Assembly (NCBI RefSeq): GCF_024807615.1
Contig: NZ_JANUCJ010000003.1
Span: forward strand, 930,001-994,000
Direction: 5' to 3'
From: Tsukamurella ocularis
GTDB lineage: Bacteria; Actinomycetota; Actinomycetes; Mycobacteriales; Mycobacteriaceae
Length of the DNA: 64,000 nt
The position numbers and the translations under genes were made by a program. Positions 33,718-40,962 of this stretch are shown here, in pieces (position 1 is the first letter of the stretch; each line of letters begins with the position of its first letter). The notes beneath the pieces were generated by a model that was given only the letters and a program-made list of their open reading frames with translations, was not told where the DNA came from and ran no database searches.

Positions 33718-34656
33718 TCAGTAGTGGAAGGTGTCCGACGGTGCCGGCGCGTGCTCGCCGTCCAGACCGTCGGCCACGACGATGCCGTAGGCGCGAGCCA
33801 GGTCGAGGATCTTCGTTGCCCGCGCGATGCGGGGCAGGTCCGAGCCGTTGCGGATCTCGCCGCCGTCGCGATCGAAGTCCGCGAAGAACTCCCGCGACCA
33901 GCGGATGTCCTCGGGCGAGGGGCTCAGGCCCTCGTTCACCGGGTGACACTGGTCGGGCGTGAGGCAGATCTTGCCGGTCATGCCGAATTCGGCGGAGACC
34001 GCGGTGGCCTCCGTCAGCAAGAGTCCCTTGGAGCCGACAGTCGGCCCGTCGATCGCGCCCGGCAGGTGCGCGGCCTTGGCGGCGATGGTGAATCGCGAGC
34101 GGGCGTAGGCCAGCGTCGTCGGATCCCCGCCGAATCCGGTATCACGACGGAAGTCGCCGATACCGAAGGCCAGGCGGAAGGTGCCCTTCGCGGACGCGAT
34201 CTCGCTGATCCGCTCCAGGCCGCGCGCGGTCTCCACCAGCGCGACGATGAGCGTGTCCGGCAGCCGCTTGGCGGTCTCGGTGACGTGGTCCATCGACTCG
34301 ACCATCGCGAGCATGACGCCGCCGAGGTGCTTCGCCTCCCGCAGCGCCTCCAGGTCGTCCGCCCACCACTGCGTGCCGAAGCCGTTGACGCGGACCCACC
34401 CGTTGTTCGGCGTCCCGTCGACCTCGCGGCTGAGCCAGTCGACCACGTTGTTCCGCGCGACCGTCTTGTCCTTGGGTGCGACGGCGTCCTCGATGTCCAG
34501 CACCACGATGTCCGCGCGGGAGCGGGCCGCCGCGTCGAAGCGCTCCGGCTGCGCGGCGTTGACGAGCAGCCAGCTGCGCGCGAGCACGGGATCGATGCGG
34601 AAGCCGACGGGCTCGTCGGTGTCGTTCGTGGGGGTGAGCGGGGCCGGCGGGGTCAT
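33718..34656 (-). CDS. CitE-like (HpcH/HpaI) aldolase/lyase
   Basis: A 312-residue TIM-barrel protein of the citrate-lyase beta-subunit-like family. It has RSWLLVNAAQPERF, the metal-site region VVLDIEDAVAPKDK, and MLAMVESMDHV with Glu as second metal ligand. Such stand-alone CitE-like proteins cleave or hydrolyse acyl-CoAs such as citramalyl- or beta-hydroxyacyl-CoA rather than forming citrate lyase. No citrate lyase alpha or gamma gene is nearby. Substrate unknown. It is transcribed alone, upstream of the YceI terminator. Confidence 0.85.
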   Translation of the reverse strand: MTPPAPLTPTNDTDEPVGFRIDPVLARSWLLVNAAQPERFDAAARSRADIVVLDIEDAVAPKDKTVARNNVVDWLSREVDGTPNNGWVRVNGFGTQWWADDLEALREAKHLGGVMLAMVESMDHVTETAKRLPDTLIVALVETARGLERISEIASAKGTFRLAFGIGDFRRDTGFGGDPTTLAYARSRFTIAAKAAHLPGAIDGPTVGSKGLLLTEATAVSAEFGMTGKICLTPDQCHPVNEGLSPSPEDIRWSREFFADFDRDGGEIRNGSDLPRIARATKILDLARAYGIVVADGLDGEHAPAPSDTFHY

Positions 34657-34714
34657 GAGGGCTACAACCTCGACTCTCTCGTGTGGGTTCGCTGAAAGGG
34701 TACCGATACGCGGA

Positions 34715-34742
34715 AAGGCCCCGGGCAGGTGCCCGGGGCCTT
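34715..34742 (-). terminator. Terminator after first mycolyltransferase
   Basis: AAGGCCCCGGGC and GCCCGGGGCCTT arms (12-bp perfect stem, AGGT loop) lie 27 nt downstream of the stop at 34770. Confidence 0.8.
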
Positions 34743-34769
34743 CCTCAGGATCTTTCGATCAGCGCGTGA

Positions 34770-35732
34770 TCAGTTGAACCAACCGGTGCGCTGCATCTGC
34801 CACACCTGGTCGCTCCAGTAGCCCCACGTGTGGGTGCCCACCGACGAGAAGTCGTAGTGAGCGCTCACGCCGGCCTTGTCGGCGGCGGCCTTGAAGGCCT
34901 CCGACTGCGACTTGGCGAGGATCTCGAGCGGCACGCCCTGAACGATATCGGCGGGCGACGGGTTCGGGGTGTACTTGCCGGGCTCGCCGGTCGAGGCGGT
35001 GATCCACAGCTTGGTGCCCTTCAGGCGCGCAGCCTGCACGGTCGGGTCGTTCTTCGCCCAGTTGGCGTCGAACGGGCCGCCCCACATGTCGAGGACGTTG
35101 TAGCCGCCCGCATCCAGCATCGCGACACCCACGGCGACCGGCATGCCGGGAGCCGAGGTGTTCAGGAAGCCCGACAGCGCAGCGGCGCGCTTGTACACGC
35201 CCGGGTTGTTCGCAGCGTTGATGAGGGCCGCGCCGCCACCCATCGAGATGCCGACGATCGACAGGTTGCTCGAGAAGCCGCGCGACTTGATGTACGCGGG
35301 CAGGCTCGTGGCGAGGAAGTTGCCCCACGTCGGCTTGTAGGTGCCGTTGCCCTGCTTGGACGAGTTCGCCCAGTTCGTGTAGAACGCCGCAGTGCCACCG
35401 ACGGGCATGACGACGTTGACGCCCTTCTCGGACAGGAAGGCGACGTTGGAGTCACGCTCCCAGCCGGAGACGTCCTGCGTGGCGCGCAGACCGTCGAGCA
35501 GAACGACGGTCGGGGCCTTCGCCGGATCGGTCGTGGTCGAGGCCCACGAACGGACCGTGACGGCCGGCATGCCGGCTCCGTCGACCTTCTCGGACTTGAA
35601 GCCCTTGGGCGGGTTCTTCGCCGACCCCGGACCCCAGGCGCCGGCGACGCCGGCACCCAGACCGGCGAGGGCGGGCACCATGGCCGCGGTGAGAACCGCT
35701 GCACCCGCTCGCTTACCCCAGGCTGCTCGCAT
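34770..35732 (-). CDS. Antigen-85-type mycolyltransferase (copy 1)
   Basis: A 320-residue secreted alpha/beta hydrolase that transfers mycolyl groups between trehalose monomycolate and arabinogalactan or trehalose. The signal peptide ends near VAGA-WGPGSAKNPP. The nucleophile is Ser163 (VGISMGGGAA) and the His is in SVGTHTWGYW. Substrate-site blocks SGWERDSNVAFLSEKGVNVV and MPVGG are conserved. The ATG at 35732 (MRAAWGKRAG) has AGGAGAGG upstream and was preferred to one seven codons earlier. It is a close paralogue of the next gene; the mature N-termini are identical (WGPGSAKNPPKGFK). A phased GTCACA array lies upstream, at 35811-35870. Confidence 0.92.
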   Translation of the reverse strand: MRAAWGKRAGAAVLTAAMVPALAGLGAGVAGAWGPGSAKNPPKGFKSEKVDGAGMPAVTVRSWASTTTDPAKAPTVVLLDGLRATQDVSGWERDSNVAFLSEKGVNVVMPVGGTAAFYTNWANSSKQGNGTYKPTWGNFLATSLPAYIKSRGFSSNLSIVGISMGGGAALINAANNPGVYKRAAALSGFLNTSAPGMPVAVGVAMLDAGGYNVLDMWGGPFDANWAKNDPTVQAARLKGTKLWITASTGEPGKYTPNPSPADIVQGVPLEILAKSQSEAFKAAADKAGVSAHYDFSSVGTHTWGYWSDQVWQMQRTGWFN

Positions 35733-35810
35733 TGCTGACCTCTCCTTTTTCACGCGGAGTCTCCGCGCAGTAGCTGGTGGACCGGACGGATGGTCAACGA
35801 GACCAGCCTT

Positions 35811-35870
35811 GTCACAGCCGTCACTCTAACATCGTTCGTCACACATGTCACACTATTCACACGCGTCACA
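35811..35870. promoter_or_regulatory. 9-bp phased GTCAC array, MtrA-like site
   Basis: GTCAC begins at 35811, 35820, 35838, 35847 and 35865, with TTCAC at 35856; all positions are multiples of 9 bp apart. The unit resembles the GTCACAgcg direct repeat described for the response regulator MtrA, which binds upstream of fbpB in M. tuberculosis. Confidence 0.6.
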
Positions 35871-35973
35871 TGAATGACACTCTCCCTGGATCTCATCGGA
35901 ATCACAGGGTAAGTCGTTACAGACACTCCCGGTTTCCTCAGGAAAGTCGTCCAGCTCACAATACGACAAACGA

Positions 35974-35993
35974 CCCCGTTCGTCCGAACGAGG
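35974..35993 (-). terminator. Candidate terminator after second mycolyltransferase
   Basis: CCCCGTTCG-TC-CGAACGAGG with one mismatch lies 39 nt beyond the stop at 36032. Confidence 0.4.
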
Positions 35994-36031
35994 CCGCCTG
36001 TCGTGTGATCTGTTCGTGGAATCGCGAAGAA

Positions 36032-37009
36032 TTACTTCGAGAACCAGCCGGTGCGCTGCATCTGCCACACCTGGTCCTGCCAGTAGCCCCACGTGTGCGT
36101 GCCGGCCGCCGGGAAGTCGTAGTGCACCTTGTTCAGGCCGGCGCGCTGCGCCGCACCCTGGAAGGAGCGCGACTGCGAGAGCGCGAGCCACTCGAGCGGC
36201 ACGCCCTGGATGACGTCGGCCGGGCCCGGGTTCGGGGTGTACTTGCCGAAGACGCCGTTACCGGCCGAGATCCACAGCGGGATGTTCTTCAGGCGGTTCA
36301 CCTGCACGGTCGGGTCGTTCTTGGCCCAGCGCGAGTCGAACGGGCCGCCCCACATGTCGAGACCGGCGTTGTAGCCGCCCGAATCCAGCGACGCGATGCC
36401 GACGGCGATCGGGACGCCCGGCGCCGAGATGTTGTTCAGGCCGGAGAGCGAAGCGGCGCGCTTGTAGTAGCCGTTCGACTCGAGGGTGTTGATGATCGCG
36501 GCGCTACCGGACATCGACAGGCCGACGAGCGAGACATTGTCGCTGAAGCCGAGGCTGCGGATGTACTGGGGCAGGCTGTTCTTGAGGAACGACGCCCAGG
36601 TGTAGCGGTAGGCCTGGCGGTTCGTCGACGACGGGCCCTGCCAGTCGGTGTACCAGCTCGAGGTGCCGCCGACGGGCGTCACGACGTTGATGCCCTTCTG
36701 CGACAGGAAGGCCACGTTGGAATCGCGCTCCCAGCCGGAGACGTCCCAGGTGGCGCGCAGGCCGTCGAGCAGCACGACGGTCGGGGCCTTCTTGGGGTCG
36801 GTGGTGGTCGAGGCCCAGCTGCGGACCTTGACGTTCGGCATGCCGGCGCCGTTGACGAAGGCCTGCTTGAAGCCCTTCGGCGGGTTCTTGGCGCTGCCGG
36901 GGCCCCAGGCGTTCGCGGCGCCCGTGCCGGCGATCGTCAGGGCCGGAATGGCAGCCACGGTGACCGCGGCGGCGGTGGCCTTCTTGGCCCAGCCGTTACG
37001 CATACGCAT
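36032..37009 (-). CDS. Antigen-85-type mycolyltransferase (copy 2)
   Basis: A 325-residue secreted mycolyltransferase. The signal peptide is basic then hydrophobic (NGWAKKATAAAVTVAAIPAL) with cleavage at about ANA-WGPG. The nucleophile is Ser165 in GLSMSGSAA, closer to the GLSMAASS of Ag85A-C than copy 1 is, and the His lies in AAGTHTWGYW. Both copies end in VWQMQRTGWF. The gene arose by tandem duplication with copy 1, but each has its own upstream region of about 300 bp. GAGGAAGAG lies upstream of the ATG. Confidence 0.92.
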   Translation of the reverse strand: MRMRNGWAKKATAAAVTVAAIPALTIAGTGAANAWGPGSAKNPPKGFKQAFVNGAGMPNVKVRSWASTTTDPKKAPTVVLLDGLRATWDVSGWERDSNVAFLSQKGINVVTPVGGTSSWYTDWQGPSSTNRQAYRYTWASFLKNSLPQYIRSLGFSDNVSLVGLSMSGSAAIINTLESNGYYKRAASLSGLNNISAPGVPIAVGIASLDSGGYNAGLDMWGGPFDSRWAKNDPTVQVNRLKNIPLWISAGNGVFGKYTPNPGPADVIQGVPLEWLALSQSRSFQGAAQRAGLNKVHYDFPAAGTHTWGYWQDQVWQMQRTGWFSK

Positions 37010-37373
37010 ACGAGACTCTCTTCCTCAGTGTTTCCGCCCGGTGGGCGCGTGCTAACCGCCTGCGCGGTGCCGGCGTGCCGGCCCCGTCAGTACCACAGGG
37101 AGGCCCCGCGGCAGACCAACGCGAGCGGTTCAGTGCTCGTCAGGCACTGTATGCGAGATCTCAGTTCCTGACAAACTCTTAGTCGGAGCGTCGTGTCACC
37201 GTGTTACACCCACCGGTGAAGATCGATGCACTCGGGCAGGTCAGCGCAGTACATGAGGTGTTTTTTCGATCTCGATCACGTCGATGTCGGAGGCCTCGCA
37301 CTCTCAGCTTCCGCCCAGACTCACGCCGGATACGGGGGTGTCGGCGCACCGTCGGACCCCGTACCGTCAGGGC
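37010..37373. other. 364-bp divergent intergenic region
   Basis: Contains the promoter of mycolyltransferase copy 2 (minus) and the -10 of the reductase gene (plus). A single GTCAC (37195) followed by TTACA 9 bp later is an imperfect echo of the array before copy 1. One GCACCGTC motif lies at 37346. No small gene is supported. Confidence 0.5.
37362..37367 (+). promoter_or_regulatory. -10 element of reductase gene
   Basis: TACCGT ends 6 nt before the GTG at 37374 and decides that start. Confidence 0.5.
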
Positions 37374-37859
37374 GTGTCGTTCTCCCTTCCCGACCTCTCC
37401 GAATCCCCCACCGAGCGCTACGCCGAGCTCGCGGACTACGCCCGCGCGCTCGTCGCCGGCGAGCCCGACCGGATCGCCAACGCCGCGAACCTCTCGGCCC
37501 TCGTCAAGGCGACGGTGCCCGACCTCAATTGGGTGGGCTTCTACTTCTACGACGGTGCCGAGCTCGTCGTCGGGCCCTTCCAGGGCCTGCCTGCGTGCAT
37601 CCGCATCCCACTCGACCGGGGCGTCTGCGGCGCGGCCGCGCGCACGCGCGAGACGCAGCGGGTCGACGACGTGCACGCCGTTCCGGACCACATCGCCTGC
37701 GACGGCGCGACGAACTCCGAGCTCGTGGTGCCGCTGGTGCGCGACGGCGAGCTGATCGGCGTCTTCGACCTCGACAGCGAGCGGACTGCCCGGTTCACCG
37801 ACGACGACCAGCGCGGCCTCGAGGCCGTCGCCGTGGTCTTCGTGGCGTCGCTCGCCTGA
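37374..37859 (+). CDS. msrC: Free methionine-(R)-sulfoxide reductase (GAF domain)
   Basis: A 161-residue GAF-fold enzyme that reduces free methionine-R-sulfoxide. The three catalytic cysteines are Cys75 (LPACIRIPL), Cys85 (RGVCGAAA) and Cys109 (HIACDGATN), with the 10- and 24-residue spacing of the E. coli enzyme. ATVPDLNWVGFYFYDG is the family N-terminal strand. The GTG start is supported by a TACCGT -10 six nt upstream; a longer reading frame has no such support. Two GACGGTGC copies lie within 50 bp in this gene (37511 and 37551), in different reading frames. Confidence 0.93.
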   Translation: MSFSLPDLSESPTERYAELADYARALVAGEPDRIANAANLSALVKATVPDLNWVGFYFYDGAELVVGPFQGLPACIRIPLDRGVCGAAARTRETQRVDDVHAVPDHIACDGATNSELVVPLVRDGELIGVFDLDSERTARFTDDDQRGLEAVAVVFVASLA

Positions 37860-37912
37860 TCCACCCCGGCCCGCAGCGGGCATGTCGGGTGCGGGCGGCG
37901 GACCGTCGGGCT

Positions 37913-37997
37913 CTCCCTAGCGGGACGTGTCATGCCTCCGCGCGCCGTGCACTCCCCACGTCCATGGACATAGGGAGGCGACCGTCCCGCTAGGGAG
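37913..37997. repeat. 85-bp hairpin element with 15-bp inverted ends
   Basis: Perfect inverted ends CTCCCTAGCGGGACG (37913-37927) and its complement (37983-37997) enclose a 55-bp core with inner arms GCCTCC/GGAGGC and a GTCCATGGAC palindrome. It fills the gap between two convergent genes and could be a terminator, a REP-like sequence or a small non-autonomous mobile element. Confidence 0.6.
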
Positions 37998-38018
37998 CGC
38001 CACGAGCGCAGCGAGCGG

Positions 38019-39368
38019 CTAGAAGCCGCGGCCGGGGTTGAGGAGGTTCTTCGGGTCCCAGACGGCCTTGATGCCGCGGTGCAGGTCGAGGACGTCCTCG
38101 GAAAGCTCCTCCCCCACCCAGCGGGCCTTGAGGACGCCGACGCCGTGCTCGCCCGTGAGCGTGCCGCCGAGCGCGAGAGCGGCCTGGAAGACCTCGTCGG
38201 CGGCGTCCCAGATGGCCTGGGGCACCTCCCGCTGGTCCTTCGGGTAGATCAGCGTGGGGTGCAGATTGCCGTCGCCCGCATGCGCGCACGTCGGGATGTC
38301 GACGTCGTACTTCGCCGAGATGGCCTCGATGCGGGCGAACATCGCCGGCAGCTGCGAGCGGGGCACGCCCACGTCCTCGGAGAAGATGTTGCCGGCGTGC
38401 TCGTAGGCGTGGAAGGCGGCGCGGCGCACGGCCAACAGCTCGGCCGCCTCGACCGGATCGTCGGAGACCACGGTGTAGTGCGCCCCGGCGGCCTCGAACT
38501 CGCGGGCCAGGACCTCGGCATCGGCGGGCGTCGAGCCCTGGCCGATGAGCATCGCCCGGGTCTCCTCCTCGAGTCCGAAGGGGCGCAGCGCCTCCACGCA
38601 TTCGAGGGTGCGGCGGTCCATGAGCTCCATGAGCGCGGGCACGACGCCGGTGCCGACCACCGCGGCGACCGCGGCCGCGGCACTCACCACGTCCGGGAAG
38701 GACGCGGCGACGGTCGTCGGCGGGATCGCCGGCGCGGGACGAAGTTTGACGGTGACCTCGGTGACGATGCCGAGCGTGCCCTCGCTACCGACCAGCAACT
38801 GCGTGAGGTCGTAGCCGGTGACCCCCTTGACGGTGCGCCTGCCGGTCGTGATGATCCGGCCGTCGGGGAGCACGACGGTCAGCCCGAGCACGTACTCGCG
38901 CGTGACGCCGTACATGACGCAGCGCAGGCCGCCCGCGTTGGTGGCGACGTTGCCGCCGATCGAGCAGATCTCGAACGACGAGGGGTCCGGCGGGTACATC
39001 AACCCGTGTGCGCGGACCGCGCGGTCGAGGTCGGCGTTGATGACGCCCGCCTCCGCGATCGCGTACTGGTCCGCGACGTTGATCTCCTTGACCGCGTTCA
39101 TCTTCGCGAGCGAGATGATCACGCAGCCCTCGATAGCGCTGGCGCCGCCGGCAAGGCCGCTGCCCGCGCCGCGGGGCACGATCACGACATCGTTGGCGTA
39201 GCACCACGCCGCTGCTGCGGCCACGTCGTCGGTGGTCTCGGCGAGCACCACAGCGAGCGGGACGGCGCCGTGCACCGGCGAGCAGTGGTCGACGGCGTAG
39301 GCCGCCATCACGTCCGGGTCGGTGAGCACCGACCCGGCGAGCTGTGGAAAGCCCTCCAGCGACACCAT
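38019..39368 (-). CDS. FAD-linked oxidase, glycolate oxidase GlcD-like
   Basis: A 449-residue flavoprotein. Residues 35-210 are the FAD_binding_4 domain (VIVPRGAGSGLAGGASAIEG, ICSIGGNVATNAGGLRCVMY) and residues 230-449 the oxidase C-terminal domain (TCAHAGDGNLHPTLIYP, GTLTGEHGVGVLKA). Relatives oxidise glycolate, D-lactate or other 2-hydroxyacids. The ATG follows the accD4 stop directly (TAAATG), so it is the last gene of the mycolate operon in this genome. No iron-sulfur GlcF partner gene is adjacent. Whether it acts on mycolate metabolism is unknown. Confidence 0.9.
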   Translation of the reverse strand: MVSLEGFPQLAGSVLTDPDVMAAYAVDHCSPVHGAVPLAVVLAETTDDVAAAAAWCYANDVVIVPRGAGSGLAGGASAIEGCVIISLAKMNAVKEINVADQYAIAEAGVINADLDRAVRAHGLMYPPDPSSFEICSIGGNVATNAGGLRCVMYGVTREYVLGLTVVLPDGRIITTGRRTVKGVTGYDLTQLLVGSEGTLGIVTEVTVKLRPAPAIPPTTVAASFPDVVSAAAAVAAVVGTGVVPALMELMDRRTLECVEALRPFGLEEETRAMLIGQGSTPADAEVLAREFEAAGAHYTVVSDDPVEAAELLAVRRAAFHAYEHAGNIFSEDVGVPRSQLPAMFARIEAISAKYDVDIPTCAHAGDGNLHPTLIYPKDQREVPQAIWDAADEVFQAALALGGTLTGEHGVGVLKARWVGEELSEDVLDLHRGIKAVWDPKNLLNPGRGF

Positions 39369-40943
39369 TTACATCGGCATGAGGTAGGTGCGACGCGGCG
39401 AGCGCTGCAGCTCCTTGTCACGCAGCTGCGCGATGGACTTGCGGATGAGCAGGCGGGTGTCCTTCGGCTCGATCACACCGTCGATGTACCCGCGCTCGGC
39501 CGCCAGCCACGGCGTCGCCATGAACTGGTTGTAGAAGTCGATGAAGGCCTGCCGGATCGCGGGACCGTTCTCGCCGGCCTCCTCGATCTCGCGTCGCTTG
39601 ATGATCGCGGCGGCGCCCTCGGCGCCCATCACGGCCAAACGCGCCGTCGGCCACGCGAAGACGAAGTCGGCACCCAGCTGCTTGGAACCCATCACGGCCC
39701 ACGCTCCGCCGTACGACTTGCGCAGGATGATGGTGACCTTCGGTACGGCCGCCTCGACGTAGCTGAAGATGAACTTGCCCGACCGGCGGATGGTGCCGAT
39801 CTTCTCCTCCTCGACGCCGGGCAGGATGCCGGGGACGTCCACGAGGAAGACGAGTGGGATGTTGAAGGAGTTGCACAGGCGCACGAATCGCGCCGCCTTC
39901 TCCGAGGCCTGCGTGTCCAGCGTGCCCGCCATGTGCATCGGCTGGTTCGCGACCACGCCGACGGACTGGCCGTCGACGCGGGCGAAGCCGGTCACGATGT
40001 TCGGCGCCCACAGCTCGGCGTACTCGAGGAAGTCGCCGTCGTCGAAGACGCGCAGGATCACGTCGTGGATGTCGTAGCCCGCGGTGTCGGCGTCCGGCAT
40101 GATCGACTCGAGCTCGAGGTCCGAGTCGGTGAGCTCGGGCTCCAGGCCGGGGTTGATCAGCGGCGGGCGCTGGTGCACCGAGTCCGGCATGAAGGACAGG
40201 TAGCGCTTGACCCAGTCGAAGGCCGCCTGCTCGTCGACCGCGATGTGGTGCAGGTTGCCCCACTGGGCCTGCTTGATCGCGCCGCCGAGGTCCTCCGCGG
40301 ACGTGGTCTCGCCCGTGGTCGGGCGGATCACCTCGGGGCCCGTGACGAACATGTAGGTGTTGTCCTGCACGCCGACGAGCACGTCGGTGTTGGCGGGCGC
40401 GTAGACCGCGCCGCCCACGCAGGTCCCGAGGATCATCGAGATCTGCGGGACCTGGCCGCACAGGCCATCCTGGTGCCGGCCGAGCTCGGCGTACCAGGCG
40501 ATCGATGTGGCCGCGTCCTGGATCCGGGCGCCGCCCGAGTCGTTGATGCCGACGACGGGCAGGCCCGCGGAGGCCGCGAAATCGTAGAGCTTGACCATCT
40601 TCCGGCCGAACATCTCGCCGACGGTGCCCGCGCCCACGGTCTGGTCATGGCTGAAGGCCGCGACCTTGCGGCCGTTGACCAGGCCGTAGCCGATGACGAC
40701 GCCGTCCTTGATGCGGTCGTCGCCGGGCGACTTCGCGAGCTGGTCCAGCTCGACGAACGTGCCCTCGTCGAACAGCATCTGCATGCGTGCACGCGCGCTA
40801 GGCAGGCCCTTCGCGTCGCGCCGCTCCCGCGCCCGCGGGCTGCCCGGGTCCTTCGCCTCTTCGAGGCGGCGGTACAGATCCTCGAGCTTGCCCGCGGTCG
40901 TGTTGAGGTCGACCTGGTCCGATACGTCCGTCACGTCTGTCAC
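39369..40943 (-). CDS. accD4: Acyl-CoA carboxylase beta subunit AccD4
   Basis: A 524-residue carboxyltransferase that, with AccA3 and AccE5, carboxylates a long acyl-CoA to form the alpha branch of mycolate for Pks13. Typical blocks are AFSHDQTVGAGTVGEMFGRK, GVNDSGGARIQDAA-like GINDSGGARIQ, and FLVDVPGILPGVEEEKIG with ILRKSYGGAWAVMGSKQLGA. The neighbours pks13 and fadD32 identify it as AccD4 rather than another AccD. A 19-bp gap separates it from pks13. Confidence 0.95.
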   Translation of the reverse strand: MTDVTDVSDQVDLNTTAGKLEDLYRRLEEAKDPGSPRARERRDAKGLPSARARMQMLFDEGTFVELDQLAKSPGDDRIKDGVVIGYGLVNGRKVAAFSHDQTVGAGTVGEMFGRKMVKLYDFAASAGLPVVGINDSGGARIQDAATSIAWYAELGRHQDGLCGQVPQISMILGTCVGGAVYAPANTDVLVGVQDNTYMFVTGPEVIRPTTGETTSAEDLGGAIKQAQWGNLHHIAVDEQAAFDWVKRYLSFMPDSVHQRPPLINPGLEPELTDSDLELESIMPDADTAGYDIHDVILRVFDDGDFLEYAELWAPNIVTGFARVDGQSVGVVANQPMHMAGTLDTQASEKAARFVRLCNSFNIPLVFLVDVPGILPGVEEEKIGTIRRSGKFIFSYVEAAVPKVTIILRKSYGGAWAVMGSKQLGADFVFAWPTARLAVMGAEGAAAIIKRREIEEAGENGPAIRQAFIDFYNQFMATPWLAAERGYIDGVIEPKDTRLLIRKSIAQLRDKELQRSPRRTYLMPM

Positions 40944-40962
40944 CCTATCCCCTGCCCGGAGC

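Noticed and set aside
37195-37209. GTCAC followed by TTACA as a second MtrA-like site
   Set aside because: Only one good unit and a degenerate neighbour; too weak beside the clear array at 35811.
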